A program made the translations under genes and the position numbers. Positions 31,746-47,430 of a stretch of 64,000 bases of DNA are shown piece by piece. The stretch's first letter is position 1. Each line of letters begins with the position of its first letter. The DNA comes from Bombus terrestris (Eukaryota; Arthropoda; Insecta; Hymenoptera; Apidae): positions 19,421,334 through 19,485,333 of the forward strand of contig NC_063271.1 in NCBI RefSeq assembly GCF_910591885.1, in the 5' to 3' direction. The notes beneath the pieces are model-generated. The model saw only the letters and a program-made list of their open reading frames with translations. It ran no database searches and was not told the origin of the DNA.

Positions 31746-34700
31746 AACGTTATATACTATTACTATATAACGTATAACGTTATATACTATTACTATATAA
31801 CGTATAACGATATATACTATTAATATATAACGTATAACGTTATATACTATTACAATATAACGTATAACGATATATACTATTACTATATAACGTATAACGT
31901 TATATACTATTACTATGTAACGTATAACGATATATACTATTACGTATTAACGTATAACGTTATATACTATTACTATATAACGTATAACGTTATATACTAT
32001 TACTATATAACGCATAACGTTATATACTTATACTATATAACGTATAACGTTATATACTATTACTATATAACGTATAACGATATATACTATAACTATATAA
32101 CGTATAACGTTATATACTATTAGAATATAACGTATAACGATATATACTATAACTATATAACGTATAACGTTATATACTATTAGAATATAACGTATAACGG
32201 TATATACTATTACGTATTAACGTATAACGTTATATACTATTACGTAATATCGTATAACGTTATATAGTATTACTATATAACGCATAACGTTATATACTAT
32301 TACTATATAACGCATAGCGTTATATACTATTACTATATAACGTATAACGTTATATACTATTACTATATAACGCATAACGTTATATACTATTACTATATAA
32401 CGTATAACGTTATATACTATTACTATATAACGCATAACGTTATATAGTAATACTATATAACGTATAACGTTATATACTATTACTATATAACGTATAACGT
32501 TATATAATATTACTATATAACGTATAACGTTATATACTATTACTATATAACGTATAACGTTATATACTATTACTATATAACGCATAACGTTATATAATAT
32601 TACTATATAACGTATAACGTTATATACTATTACGTAATAGCGTATAACGTTATATAGTATTACTATATAACGCATAACGTTATATACTATTACTATATAA
32701 CGTATAACGTTATATACTATTACTATATAACGTATAACGTTATATACTATTACTATATAACGCATAACGTTATATACTATTACTATGTAACGTATAACGA
32801 TATATACTATTACGTATTAACGTTTAACGTTATATACTATTACTATATAACGCATAACGTTATATACTATTACTATATAACGTATAACATTATATACTAT
32901 TACTATATAACGCATAACGTTATATAATGTTACTATATAACGTATAACGTTATATACTATTACTATATAACGTATAACGTTATATACTATTACTATATAA
33001 CGTATAACGTTATATACTATTACTATATAACGTATAACGTTATATACTATTACTATATAACGTATAACGTTATATACTATTACGTAATAACGTATAACGT
33101 TATGTACTATTAAGTAATAACGTATAACGTTATATAGTATTGCCATACCACGTATAAAGTTGTATATTATTACGTACTAACGTATAACGTTATATACTAT
33201 TACTATATAACGTATAAAGTTATATACTACTACTATATAACGTATAACGTCATATACTATTACTATATAACGTATAACGTTATATACTATTACTATATGA
33301 CATATAACGTTATATACTATTACTATATAACGCATAACGTTATATAATATTACTATATAACGTATAACGTTATATACTATTACTATATAACGTATAACAT
33401 TATATACTATTACTATATAACGTATAACGTTATATACTATTACTATATAACGTATAACGATATATACTATTACGTAATAACGTATAACGTTATATACTAT
33501 TACGTAATAACGTATAACGTTATATACTATTACTATATAACGCATAACGTTATATACTATTACTATATAACGTATAACGTTATATACTATTACTATATAA
33601 CGTATAACGATATATACTATTAATATATAACGTATAACGTTATATACTATTACAATATAACGTATAACGATATATACTATTACTATATAACGTATAACGT
33701 TATATACTATTACTATGTAACGTATAACGATATATACTATTACGTATTAACGTATAACGTTATATACTATTACTATATAACGTATAACGTTATATACTAT
33801 TACTATATAGCGTATAACGATATATACTATTACTATATATCGTATAACGTTATATACTATTACAATATAACGTATAACGATATATACTATTACTATATAA
33901 CGTATAACGTTATATACTATTACTATATAACGTATAACGATATATACTATTACGTATTAACGTATAACGTTATATACTATTACGTAATAGCGTATAACGT
34001 TATATAGTATTACTATATAACGGATAACGTTATATACTATTACTATATAACGTATAACGTTATATACTATTACTATATAACGTATAACGTTATATACTAT
34101 TACTATATAACGCATAACGTTATATACTATTACTATATAACGTATAACGTTATATACTATTACTATATAACGCATAACGTTATATACTATTACTATATAA
34201 CGCATAACGTTATATACTATTACTATATAACGTATAACGTTATATACTATTACTATATAACGTATAACGATATATACTATTACGTATTAACGTATAACGT
34301 TATATACTATTACGTAATAACGTATAACGTTATGTACTATTAAGTAATAACGTATAACGTTATATAGTATTGCCATATCACGTATAAAGTTGTATATTAT
34401 TACGTACTAACGTATAACGTTATATACTATTACTATATAACGTATAAAGTTATATACTACTACTATATAACGTATAACGTCATATACTATTACTATATAA
34501 CGTATAACGTTATATACTATTACTATATAACATATAACGTTATATACTATTACTATATAACGCATAACGTTATATAATATTACTATATAACGTATAACGT
34601 TATATACTATTACTATATAACGTATAACGTTATATACTATTACTATATAACGTATAACGTTATATACTATTACTATATAACGTATAACGATATATACTAT

Positions 34701-35716
34701 TACGTAATAACGTATAACGTTATATACTATTACGTAATAACGTATAACGTTATATACTATTACTATATAACGCATAACGTTATATACTATTACTATATAA
34801 CGTATAACGTTATATACTATTACTATATAACGTATAACGATATATACTATAACTATATAACGTATAACGTTATATACTATTAGAATATAACGTATAACGA
34901 TATATACTATTACGTATTAACGTATAACGTTATATACTATTACGTAATAGCGTATAACGTTATATAGTATTACTATATAACGCATAACGTTATATACTAT
35001 TACTATATAACGTATAACGTTATATACTATTACTATATAACGTATAACGTTATATACTATTACCATATAACGCATAACGTTATATACTTATACTATATAA
35101 CCTATAACGTTATATACTATTACTATATAACGTATAACGATATATACTATTACTATATAACGTATAACGTTATATACTATTACAATATAACGTATAACGA
35201 TATATACTATTACTATATAACGTATAACGTTATATACTATTACTATATAACGTATAACGATATATACCATTACGTATTAACGTATAACGTTATATACTAC
35301 TACGTAATAGCGTATAACGTTATATAGTATTACTATATAACGCATAGCGTTATATACTATTACTATATAACGCATAGCGTTATATACTATTACTATATAA
35401 CGTATAACGTTATATACTATTACTATATAACGCATAACGTTATATAATATTACTATATAACGTATAACGTTATATACTATTACTATATAACGTATAACGT
35501 TATATACTATTACTATATAGCGTATAACGATATATACTATTACTATATATCGTATAACGTTATATACTATTACAATATAACGTATAACGATATATACTAT
35601 TACTATATAACGTATAACGTTATATACTATTACTATATAACGTATAACGATATATACTATTACGTATTAACGTATAACGTTATATACTATTACGTAATAG
35701 CGTATAACGTTATATA

Positions 35717-35723
35717 GTAATAG
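35717..35723. repeat. Reverse-complement spacer GTAATAG
   Basis: At the paralogous position in the next HOR copy (39,977) the spacer is GTATTAC, and the next 5-nt spacer also differs (CGC for CGG). Confidence 0.85.
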
Positions 35724-35940
35724 TATATAACGCATAACGTTATATACTATTACTATATAACGTATAACGTTATATACTATTACTATATAACGTATAACGT
35801 TATATACTATTACTATATAACGCATAACGTTATATACTATTACTATATAACGTATAACGTTATATACTATTACTATATAACGCATAACGTTATATAATAT
35901 TACTATATAACGTATAACGTTATATACTATTACTATATAA

Positions 35941-35950
35941 CGTTATGCGT
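35941..35950. repeat. Rearranged 5-nt spacer (CGTTATGCGT)
   Basis: The 5-nt spacer here is TTATG, the reverse complement of CATAA, a common spacer form elsewhere in the array. The same form is at 40,201-40,210. At matching positions in older copies (21,481, 26,521, 28,621, 46,921, 50,251) the spacer is TATAG, so a three-base ATA to TAT swap is an alternative origin. Confidence 0.75.
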
Positions 35951-37611
35951 TATATACTATTACTATATAACGTATAACGTTATATACTATTACTATATAA
36001 CGTATAACGTTATATAATATTACTATATAACGTATAACGTTATATACTATTACTATATAACGTATAACGTTATATACTATTACCATATAACGCATAACGT
36101 TATATAATATTACTATATAACGTATAACGTTATATACTATTACGTAATAGCGTATAACGTTATATAGTATTACTGTATAACGCATAACGTTATATACTAT
36201 TACTATATAACGTATAACGTTATATACTATTACTATATAACGTATAACGTTATATACTATTACTATATAACGCATAACGTTATATACTATTACTATGTAA
36301 CGTATAACGATATATACTATTACGTATTAACGTATAACGTTATATACTATTACGTAATAGCGTATAACGTTATATAGTATTACTATATAACGCATAACGT
36401 TATATACTATTACTATATAACGCATAACGTTATATACTATTACTATATAACGTATAACGTTATATACTACTACTATATAACGCATAACGTTATATAATAT
36501 TACTATATAACGTATAACGTTATATACTATTACGTAATAGCGTATAACGTTATATAGTATTACTGTATAACGCATAACGTTATATACTTATACTATATAA
36601 CCTATAACGTTATATACTATTACTATATAACGTATAACGATATATACTATTACTATATAACGCATAACGTTATATACTATTACTATGTAACGTATAACGA
36701 TATATACTATTACGTATTAACGTATAACGTTATATACTATTACGTAATAGCGTATAACGTTATATAGTATTACTATATAACGCATAACGTTATATACTAT
36801 TACTATGTAACGTATAACGATATATACTATTACGTATTAACGTTTAACGTTATATACTATTACTATATAACGCATAACGTTATATACTATTACTATATAA
36901 CGTATAACATTATATACTATTACTATATAACGCATAACGTTATATAATGTTACTATATAACGTATAACGTTATATACTATTACTATATAACGTATAACGT
37001 TATATACTATTACTATATAACGTATAACGTTATATACTATTACTATATAACGTATAACGTTATATACTATTACTATATAACGTATAACGTTATATACTAT
37101 TACGTAATAACGTATAACGTTATGTACTATTAAGTAATAACGTATAACGTTATATAGTATTGCCATACCACGTATAAAGTTGTATATTATTACGTACTAA
37201 CGTATAACGTTATATACTATTACTATATAACGTATAAAGTTATATACTACTACTATATAACGTATAACGTCATATACTATTACTATATAACGTATAACGT
37301 TATATACTATTACTATATGACATATAACGTTATATACTATTACTATATAACGCATAACGTTATATAATATTACTATATAACGTATAACGTTATATACTAT
37401 TACTATATAACGTATAACATTATATACTATTACTATATAACGTATAACGTTATATACTATTACTATATAACGTATAACGATATATACTATTACGTAATAA
37501 CGTATAACGTTATATACTATTACGTAATAACGTATAACGTTATATACTATTACTATATAACGCATAACGTTATATACTATTACTATATAACGTATAACGT
37601 TATATACTATT

Positions 37612-40600
37612 ACTATATAACGTATAACGATATATACTATTAATATATAACGTATAACGTTATATACTATTACAATATAACGTATAACGATATATACTAT
37701 TACTATATAACGTATAACGTTATATACTATTACTATGTAACGTATAACGATATATACTATTACGTATTAACGTATAACGTTATATACTATTACTATATAA
37801 CGCATAACGTTATATACTTATACTATATAACGTATAACGTTATATACTATTACTATATAACGTATAACGATATATACTATAACTATATAACGTATAACGT
37901 TATATACTATTAGAATATAACGTATAACGATATATACTATTACGAATTAACGTATAACGTTATATACTATTACTATATAACGTATAACGTTATATACTAT
38001 TACTATATAGCGTATAACGATATATACTATTACTATATATCGTATAACGTTATATACTATTACAATATAACGTATAACGATATATACTATTACTATATAA
38101 CGTATAACGTTATATACTATTACTATATAACGTATAACGATATATACTATTACGTATTAACGTATAACGTTATATACTATTACGTAATAGCGTATAACGT
38201 TATATAGTATTACTATATAACGGATAACGTTATATACTATTACTATATAACGTATAACGTTATATACTATTACTATATAACGTATAACGTTATATACTAT
38301 TACTATATAACGCATAACGTTATATACTATTACTATATAACGTATAACGTTATATACTATTACTATATAACGCATAACGTTATATACTATTACTATATAA
38401 CGCATAACGTTATATACTATTACTATATAACGTATAACGTTATACACTATTACTATATAACGTATAACGATATATACTATTACGTATTAACGTATAACGT
38501 TATATACTATTACGTAATAACCTATAACGTTATGTACTATTAAGTAATAACGTATAACGTTATATAGTATTGCCATATCACGTATAAAGTTGTATATTAT
38601 TACGTACTAACGTATAACGTTATATACTATTACTATATAACGTATAAAGTTATATACTACTACTATATAACGTATAACGTCATATACTATTACTATATAA
38701 CGTATAACGTTATATACTATTACTATATAACATATAACGTTATATACTATTACTATATAACGCATAACGTTATATAATATTACTATATAACGTATAACGT
38801 TATATACTATTACTATATAACGTATAACGTTATATACTATTACTATATAACGTATAACGTTATATACTATTACTATATAACGTATAACGATATATACTAT
38901 TACGTAATAACGTATAACGTTATATACTATTACGTAATAACGTATAACGTTATATACTATTACTATATAACGCATAACGTTATATACTATTACTATATAA
39001 CGTATAACGTTATATACTATTACTATATAACGTATAACGATATATACTATAACTATATAACGTATAACGTTATATACTATTAGAATATAACGTATAACGA
39101 TATATACTATTACGTATTAACGTATAACGTTATATACTATTACGTAATAGCGTATAACGTTATATAGTATTACTATATAACGTATAACGTTATATACTAT
39201 TACTATATAACGTATAACGTTATATACTATTACTATATAACGTATAACGTTATATACTATTACCATATAACGCATAACGTTATATACTTATACTATATAA
39301 CCTATAACGTTATATACTATTACTATATAACGTATAACGATATATACTATTACTATATAACGTATAACGTTATATACTATTACAATATAACGTATAACGA
39401 TATATACTATTACTATATAACGTATAACGTTATATACTATTACTATATAACGTATAACGATATATACCATTACGTATTAACGTATAACGTTATATACTAC
39501 TACGTAATAGCGTATAACGTTATATAGTATTACTATATAACGCATAGCGTTATATACTATTACTATATAACGCATAGCGTTATATACTATTACTATATAA
39601 CGTATAACGTTATATACTATTACTATATAACGCATAACGTTATATACTATTACTATATAACGTATAACGTTATATACTATTACTATATAACGCATAACGT
39701 TATATAATATTACTATATAACGTATAACGTTATATACTATTACTATATAACGTATAACGTTATATACTATTACTATATAGCGTATAACGATATATACTAT
39801 TACTATATATCGTATAACGTTATATACTATTACAATATAACGTATAACGATATATACTATTACTATATAACGTATAACGTTATATACTATTACTATATAA
39901 CGTATAACGATATATACTATTACGTATTAACGTATAACGTTATATACTATTACGTAATAGCGTATAACGTTATATAGTATTACTATATAACGGATAACGT
40001 TATATACTATTACTATATAACGTATAACGTTATATACTATTACTATATAACGTATAACGTTATATACTATTACTATATAACGCATAACGTTATATACTAT
40101 TACTATATAACGTATAACGTTATATACTATTACTATATAACGCATAACGTTATATAATATTACTATATAACGTATAACGTTATATACTATTACTATATAA
40201 CGTTATGCGTTATATAGTAATAGTATATAACGTATAACGTTATATACTATTACTATATAACGTATAACGTTATATAATATTACTATATAACGTATAACGT
40301 TATATACTATTACTATATAACGTATAACGTTATATACTATTACCATATAACGCATAACGTTATATAATATTACTATATAACGTATAACGTTATATACTAT
40401 TACGTAATAGCGTATAACGTTATATAGTATTACTGTATAACGCATAACGTTATATACTATTACTATATAACGTATAACGTTATATACTATTACTATATAA
40501 CGTATAACGTTATATACTATTACTATATAACGCATAACGTTATATACTATTACTATGTAACGTATAACGATATATACTATTACGTATTAACGTATAACGT

Positions 40601-43600
40601 TATATACTATTACGTAATAGCGTATAACGTTATATAGTATTACTATATAACGCATAACGTTATATACTATTACTATATAACGCATAACGTTATATACTAT
40701 TACTATATAACGTATAACGTTATATACTATTACTATATAACGTATAACGTTATATACTATTACTATATAACGTATAACGTTATATACTATTACTATATAA
40801 CGCATAACGTTATATACTATTACTATGTAACGTATAACGATATATACTATTACGTATTAACGTATAACGTTATATACTATTACGTAATAGCGTATAACGT
40901 TATATAGTATTACTATATAACGCATAACGTTATATACTATTACTATATAACGCATAACGTTATATACTATTACTATATAACGTATAACGTTATATACTAT
41001 TACTATATAACGCATAACGTTATATAATATTACTATATAACGTATAACGTTATATACTATTACGTAATAGCGTATAACGTTATATAGTATTACTGTATAA
41101 CGCATAACGTTATATACTTATACTATATAACCTATAACGTTATATACTATTACTATATAACGTATAACGATATATACTATTAATATATAACGTATAACGT
41201 TATATACTATTACAATATAACGTATAACGATATATACTATTACTATATAACGTATAACGTTATATACTATTACTATGTAACGTATAACGATATATACTAT
41301 TACGTATTAACGTATAACGTTATATACTATTACTATATAACGCATAACGTTATATACTTATACTATATAACGTATAACGTTATATACTATTACTATATAA
41401 CGTATAACGATATATACTATAACTATATAACGTATAACGTTATATACTATTAGAATATAACGTATAACGATATATACTATTACGAATTAACGTATAACGT
41501 TATATACTATTACTATATAACGTATAACGTTATATACTATTACTATATAGCGTATAACGATATATACTATTACTATATATCGTATAACGTTATATACTAT
41601 TACAATATAACGTATAACGATATATACTATTACTATATAACGTATAACGTTATATACTATTACTATATAACGTATAACGATATATACTATTACGTATTAA
41701 CGTATAACGTTATATACTATTACGTAATAGCGTATAACGTTATATAGTATTACTATATAACGGATAACGTTATATACTATTACTATATAACGTATAACGT
41801 TATATACTATTACTATATAACGTATAACGTTATATACTATTACTATATAACGCATAACGTTATATACTATTACTATATAACGTATAACGTTATATACTAT
41901 TACTATATAACGCATAACGTTATATACTATTACTATATAACGCATAACGTTATATACTATTACTATATAACGTATAACGTTATACACTATTACTATATAA
42001 CGTATAACGATATATACTATTACGTATTAACGTATAACGTTATATACTATTACGTAATAACCTATAACGTTATGTACTATTAAGTAATAACGTATAACGT
42101 TATATAGTATTGCCATATCACGTATAAAGTTGTATATTATTACGTACTAACGTATAACGTTATATACTATTACTATATAACGTATAAAGTTATATACTAC
42201 TACTATATAACGTATAACGTCATATACTATTACTATATAACGTATAACGTTATATACTATTACTATATAACATATAACGTTATATACTATTACTATATAA
42301 CGCATAACGTTATATAATATTACTATATAACGTATAACGTTATATACTATTACTATATAACGTATAACGTTATATACTATTACTATATAACGTATAACGT
42401 TATATACTATTACTATATAACGTATAACGATATATACTATTACGTAATAACGTATAACGTTATATACTATTACGTAATAACGTATAACGTTATATATTAT
42501 TACTATATAACGCATAACGTTATATACTATTACTATATAACGTATAACGTTATATACTATTACTATATAACGTATAACGATATATACTATAACTATATAA
42601 CGTATAACGTTATATACTATTAGAATATAACGTATAACGATATATACTATTACGTATTAACGTATAACGTTATATACTATTACGTAATAGCGTATAACGT
42701 TATATAGTATTACTATATAACGCATAACGTTATATACTATTACTATATAACGTATAACGTTATATACTATTACTATATAACGTATAACGTTATATACTAT
42801 TACCATATAACGCATAACGTTATATACTTATACTATATAACCTATAACGTTATATACTATTACTATATAACGTATAACGATATATACTATTACTATATAA
42901 CGTATAACGTTATATACTATTACAATATAACGTATAACGATATATACTATTACTATATAACGTATAACGTTATATACTATTACTATATAACGTATAACGA
43001 TATATACCATTACGTATTAACGTATAACGTTATATACTACTACGTAATAGCGTATAACGTTATATAGTATTACTATATAACGCATAGCGTTATATACTAT
43101 TACTATATAACGCATAGCGTTATATACTATTACTATATAACGTATAACGTTATATACTATTACTATATAACGCATAACGTTATATACTATTACTATATAA
43201 CGTATAACGTTATATACTATTACTATATAACGCATAACGTTATATAATATTACTATATAACGTATAACGTTATATACTATTACTATATAACGTATAACGT
43301 TATATACTATTACTATATAGCGTATAACGATATATACTATTACTATATATCGTATAACGTTATATACTATTACAATATAACGTATAACGATATATACTAT
43401 TACTATATAACGTATAACGTTATATACTATTACTATATAACGTATAACGATATATACTATTACGTATTAACGTATAACGTTATATACTATTACGTAATAG
43501 CGTATAACGTTATATAGTATTACTATATAACGGATAACGTTATATACTATTACTATATAACGTATAACGTTATATACTATTACTATATAACGTATAACGT

Positions 43601-43740
43601 TATATACTATTACTATATAACGCATAACGTTATATACTATTACTATATAACGTATAACGTTATATACTATTACTATATAACGCATAACGTTATATAATAT
43701 TACTATATAACGTATAACGTTATATACTATTACTATATAA
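37612..43740. repeat. 3,540-bp HOR pair (37,612-40,200 and 41,152-43,740)
   Basis: The two copies, 118 monomers apart, align over about 2.59 kb with two differences noticed: TATATATTAT for TATATACTAT near 42,497, and CGC for CGT at 42,721. Each contains two 1,770-bp sub-blocks, seen from the CGGATAACG unit at 38,221, 39,991, 41,761 and 43,531. Beyond 40,200 the second copy lacks 120 bp (40,201-40,320) and later another 270 bp relative to the first. Confidence 0.84.
40217..40223. repeat. Reverse-complement spacer GTAATAG against an unflipped paralogue
   Basis: The paralogous position 35,957-35,963 reads CTATTAC while the surrounding several hundred bases match exactly. This is the cleanest case of a spacer that differs between two copies by exact reverse complement. 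Confidence 0.88.
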
Positions 43741-46700
43741 CGTATAACGTTATATACTATTACCATATAACGCATAACGTTATATAATATTACTATATAA
43801 CGTATAACGTTATATACTATTACGTAATAGCGTATAACGTTATATAGTATTACTGTATAACGCATAACGTTATATACTATTACTATATAACGTATAACGT
43901 TATATACTATTACTATATAACGTATAACGTTATATACTATTACTATATAACGCATAACGTTATATACTATTACTATGTAACGTATAACGATATATACTAT
44001 TACGTATTAACGTATAACGTTATATACTATTACGTAATAGCGTATAACGTTATATAGTATTACTATATAACGCATAACGTTATATACTATTACTATATAA
44101 CGCATAACGTTATATACTATTACTATATAACGTATAACGTTATATACTATTACTATATAACGCATAACGTTATATAATATTACTATATAACGTATAACGT
44201 TATATACTATTACGTAATAGCGTATAACGTTATATAGTATTACTGTATAACGCATAACGTTATATACTTATACTATATAACCTATAACGTTATATACTAT
44301 TACTATATAACGTATAACGATATATACTATTACTATATAACGTATAACGTTATATACTATTACAATATAACGTATAACGATATATACTATTACTATATAA
44401 CGTATAACGTTATATACTATTACTATGTAACGTATAACGATATATACCATTACGTATTAACGTATAACGTTATATACTACTACGTAATAGCGTATAACGT
44501 TATATAGTATTACTATATAACGCATAGCGTTATATACTATTACTATATAACGTATAACGTTATATACTATTACTATATAACGCATAACGTTATATACTAT
44601 TACTATATAACGTATAACGTTATATACTATTACTATATAACGCATAACGTTATATAATATTACTATATAACGTATAACGTTATATACTATTACTATATAA
44701 CGTATAACGTTATATACTATTACTATATAGCGTATAACGATATATACTATTACTATATATCGTATAACGTTATATACTATTACAATATAACGTATAACGA
44801 TATATACTATTACTATATAACGTATAACGTTATATACTATTACTATATAACGTATAACGATATATACTATTACGTATTAACGTATAACGTTATATACTAT
44901 TACGTAATAGCGTATAACGTTATATAGTATTACTATATAACGGATAACGTTATATACTATTACTATATAACGTATAACGTTATATACTATTACTATATAA
45001 CGTATAACGTTATATACTATTACTATATAACGCATAACGTTATATACTATTACTATATAACGTATAACGTTATATACTATTACTATATAACGCATAACGT
45101 TATATACTATTACTATATAACGCATAACGTTATATACTATTACTATATAACGTATAACGTTATATACTATTACTATATAACGTATAACGATATATACTAT
45201 TACGTATTAACGTATAACGTTATATACTATTACGTAATAACGTATAACGTTATGTACTATTAAGTAATAACGTATAACGTTATATAGTATTGCCATATCA
45301 CGTATAAAGTTGTATATTATTACGTACTAACGTATAACGTTATATACTATTACTATATAACGTATAACGTTATATACTATTACTATATAACGTATAAAGT
45401 TATATACTACTACTATATAACGTATAACGTCATATACTATTACTATATAACGTATAACGTTATATACTATTACTATATAACATATAACGTTATATACTAT
45501 TACTATATAACGCATAACGTTATATAATATTACTATATAACGTATAACGTTATATACTATTGCTATATAACGTATAACGTTATATACTATTACTATATAA
45601 CGTATAACGTTATATACTATTACTATATAACGTATAACGATATATACTATTACGTAATAACGTATAACGTTATATACTATTACGTAATAACGTATAACGT
45701 TATATACTATTACTATATAACGCATAACGTTATATACTATTACTATATAACGTATAACGTTATATACTATTACTATATAACGTATAACGATATATACTAT
45801 AACTATATAACGTATAACGTTATATACTATTAGAATATAACGTATAACGATATATACTATTACGTATTAACGTATAACGTTATATACTATTACGTAATAG
45901 CGTATAACGTTATATAGTATTACTATATAACGCATAACGTTATATACTATTACTATATAACGTATAACGTTATATACTATTACTATATAACGTATAACGT
46001 TATATACTATTACCATATAACGCATAACGTTATATACTTATACTATATAACCTATAACGTTATATACTATTACTATATAACGTATAACGATATATACTAT
46101 TACTATATAACGTATAACGTTATATACTATTACAATATAACGTATAACGATATATACTATTACTATATAACGTATAACGTTATATACTATTACTATATAA
46201 CGTATAACGATATATACCATTACGTATTAACGTATAACGTTATATACTACTACGTAATAGCGTATAACGTTATATAGTATTACTATATAACGCATAGCGT
46301 TATATACTATTACTATATAACTTATAACGTTATATACTATTACTATATAACGCATAACGTTATATACTATTACTATATAACGTATAACGTTATATACTAT
46401 TACTATATAACGCATAACGTTATATAATATTACTATATAACGTATAACGTTATATACTATTACTATATAACGTATAACGTTATATACTATTACTATATAG
46501 CGTATAACGATATATACTATTACTATATATCGTATAACGTTATATACTATTACAATATAACGTATAACGATATATACTATTACTATATAACGTATAACGT
46601 TATATACTATTACTATATAACGTATAACGATATATACTATTACGTATTAACGTATAACGTTATATACTATTACGTAATAGCGTATAACGTTATATAGTAT

Positions 46701-46817
46701 TACTATATAACGGATAACGTTATATACTATTACTATATAACGTATAACGTTATATACTATTACTATATAACGTATAACGTTATATACTATTACTATATAA
46801 CGCATAACGTTATATAC

Positions 46818-46845
46818 TATTACTATATAACGTATAACGTTATAC
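46818..46845. repeat. 28-bp monomer, independent TA loss
   Basis: This unit ends CGTTATAC where the consensus has CGTTATATAC. It has lost one TA step and otherwise matches the consensus. It is a separate event from the other 28-bp units and has no copies in the window. Confidence 0.94.
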
Positions 46846-47430
46846 TATTACTATATAACGCATAACGTTATATAATATTACTATATAACGTATAACGTTA
46901 TATACTATTACTATATAACGTATAGCGTTATATACTATTACTATATAACGTATAACGTTATATACTATTACTATATAACGTATAACGTTATATAATATTA
47001 CTATATAACGTATAACGTTATATACTATTACTATATAACGTATAACGTTATATACTATTACTATATAACGCATAACGTTATATAATATTACTATATAACG
47101 TATAACGTTATATACTATTACGTAATAGCGTATAACGTTATATAGTATTACTGTATAACGCATAACGTTATATACTATTACTATATAACGTATAACGTTA
47201 TATACTATTACTATATAACGTATAACGTTATATACTATTACTATATAACGCATAACGTTATATACTATTACTATGTAACGTATAACGATATATACTATTA
47301 CGTATTAACGTATTACGTTATATACTATTACGTAATAGCGTATAACGTTATATAGTATTACTATATAACGCATAACGTTATATACTATTACTATATAACG
47401 CATAACGTTATATACTATTACTATATAACG

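Larger units (their letters stand above)
17094..32751. repeat. Satellite sub-array B, left part
   Basis: The A markers stop and new ones begin: units ending CGATATATAC followed by TATTACAATA, TTATACT in place of TATTACT (first near 17,574), TATTCCGTACTATCG (first near 17,814), TATTAATATA (first near 19,193) and TATTAGAATA (first near 20,511). Three of the seven 28-bp monomers lie here (18,294, 22,882, 29,180). A module of about 0.8 kb appears at 19,321-20,139, 24,299-25,087 and 30,987-31,745. Neighbouring blocks are related at offsets of 2,100-2,190 bp (for example 25,081 onward with 27,271 onward). Most of the reverse-complement 7-nt spacers are found between 20.8 and 28.2 kb. No gene or unique sequence is present. 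Confidence 0.8.
32752..37800. repeat. 4,020-bp offset pair (32,752-33,780 and 36,772-37,800)
   Basis: About 1,030 bp at 32,752-33,780 recurs at 36,772-37,800 with no difference seen, including private variants such as CGTTTAACG at 32,821 and 36,841, GCCATACCACG near 33,141 and 37,161, and ATGACATATAACG near 33,298 and 37,318. After this point the second copy carries 180 bp (six monomers) of extra sequence before homology resumes at an offset of 4,200 bp. Confidence 0.82.
33781..40740. repeat. 4,200/4,260-bp offset pair (33,781-36,480 and 37,981-40,740)
   Basis: Homology runs at 4,200 bp from 33,781 to about 35,430, then at 4,260 bp from about 35,461 to 36,480 after a 60-bp (two-monomer) gain in the second copy. 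Visible differences are few: TATAC for TATAT near 38,444, CCTATAACG for CGTATAACG at 38,521, CGT for CGC at 39,181, the two spacer differences near 35,717 and 35,957, CGC for CGG near 35,731, and one base near 36,470. Three of these seven differences touch a spacer. Confidence 0.8.
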
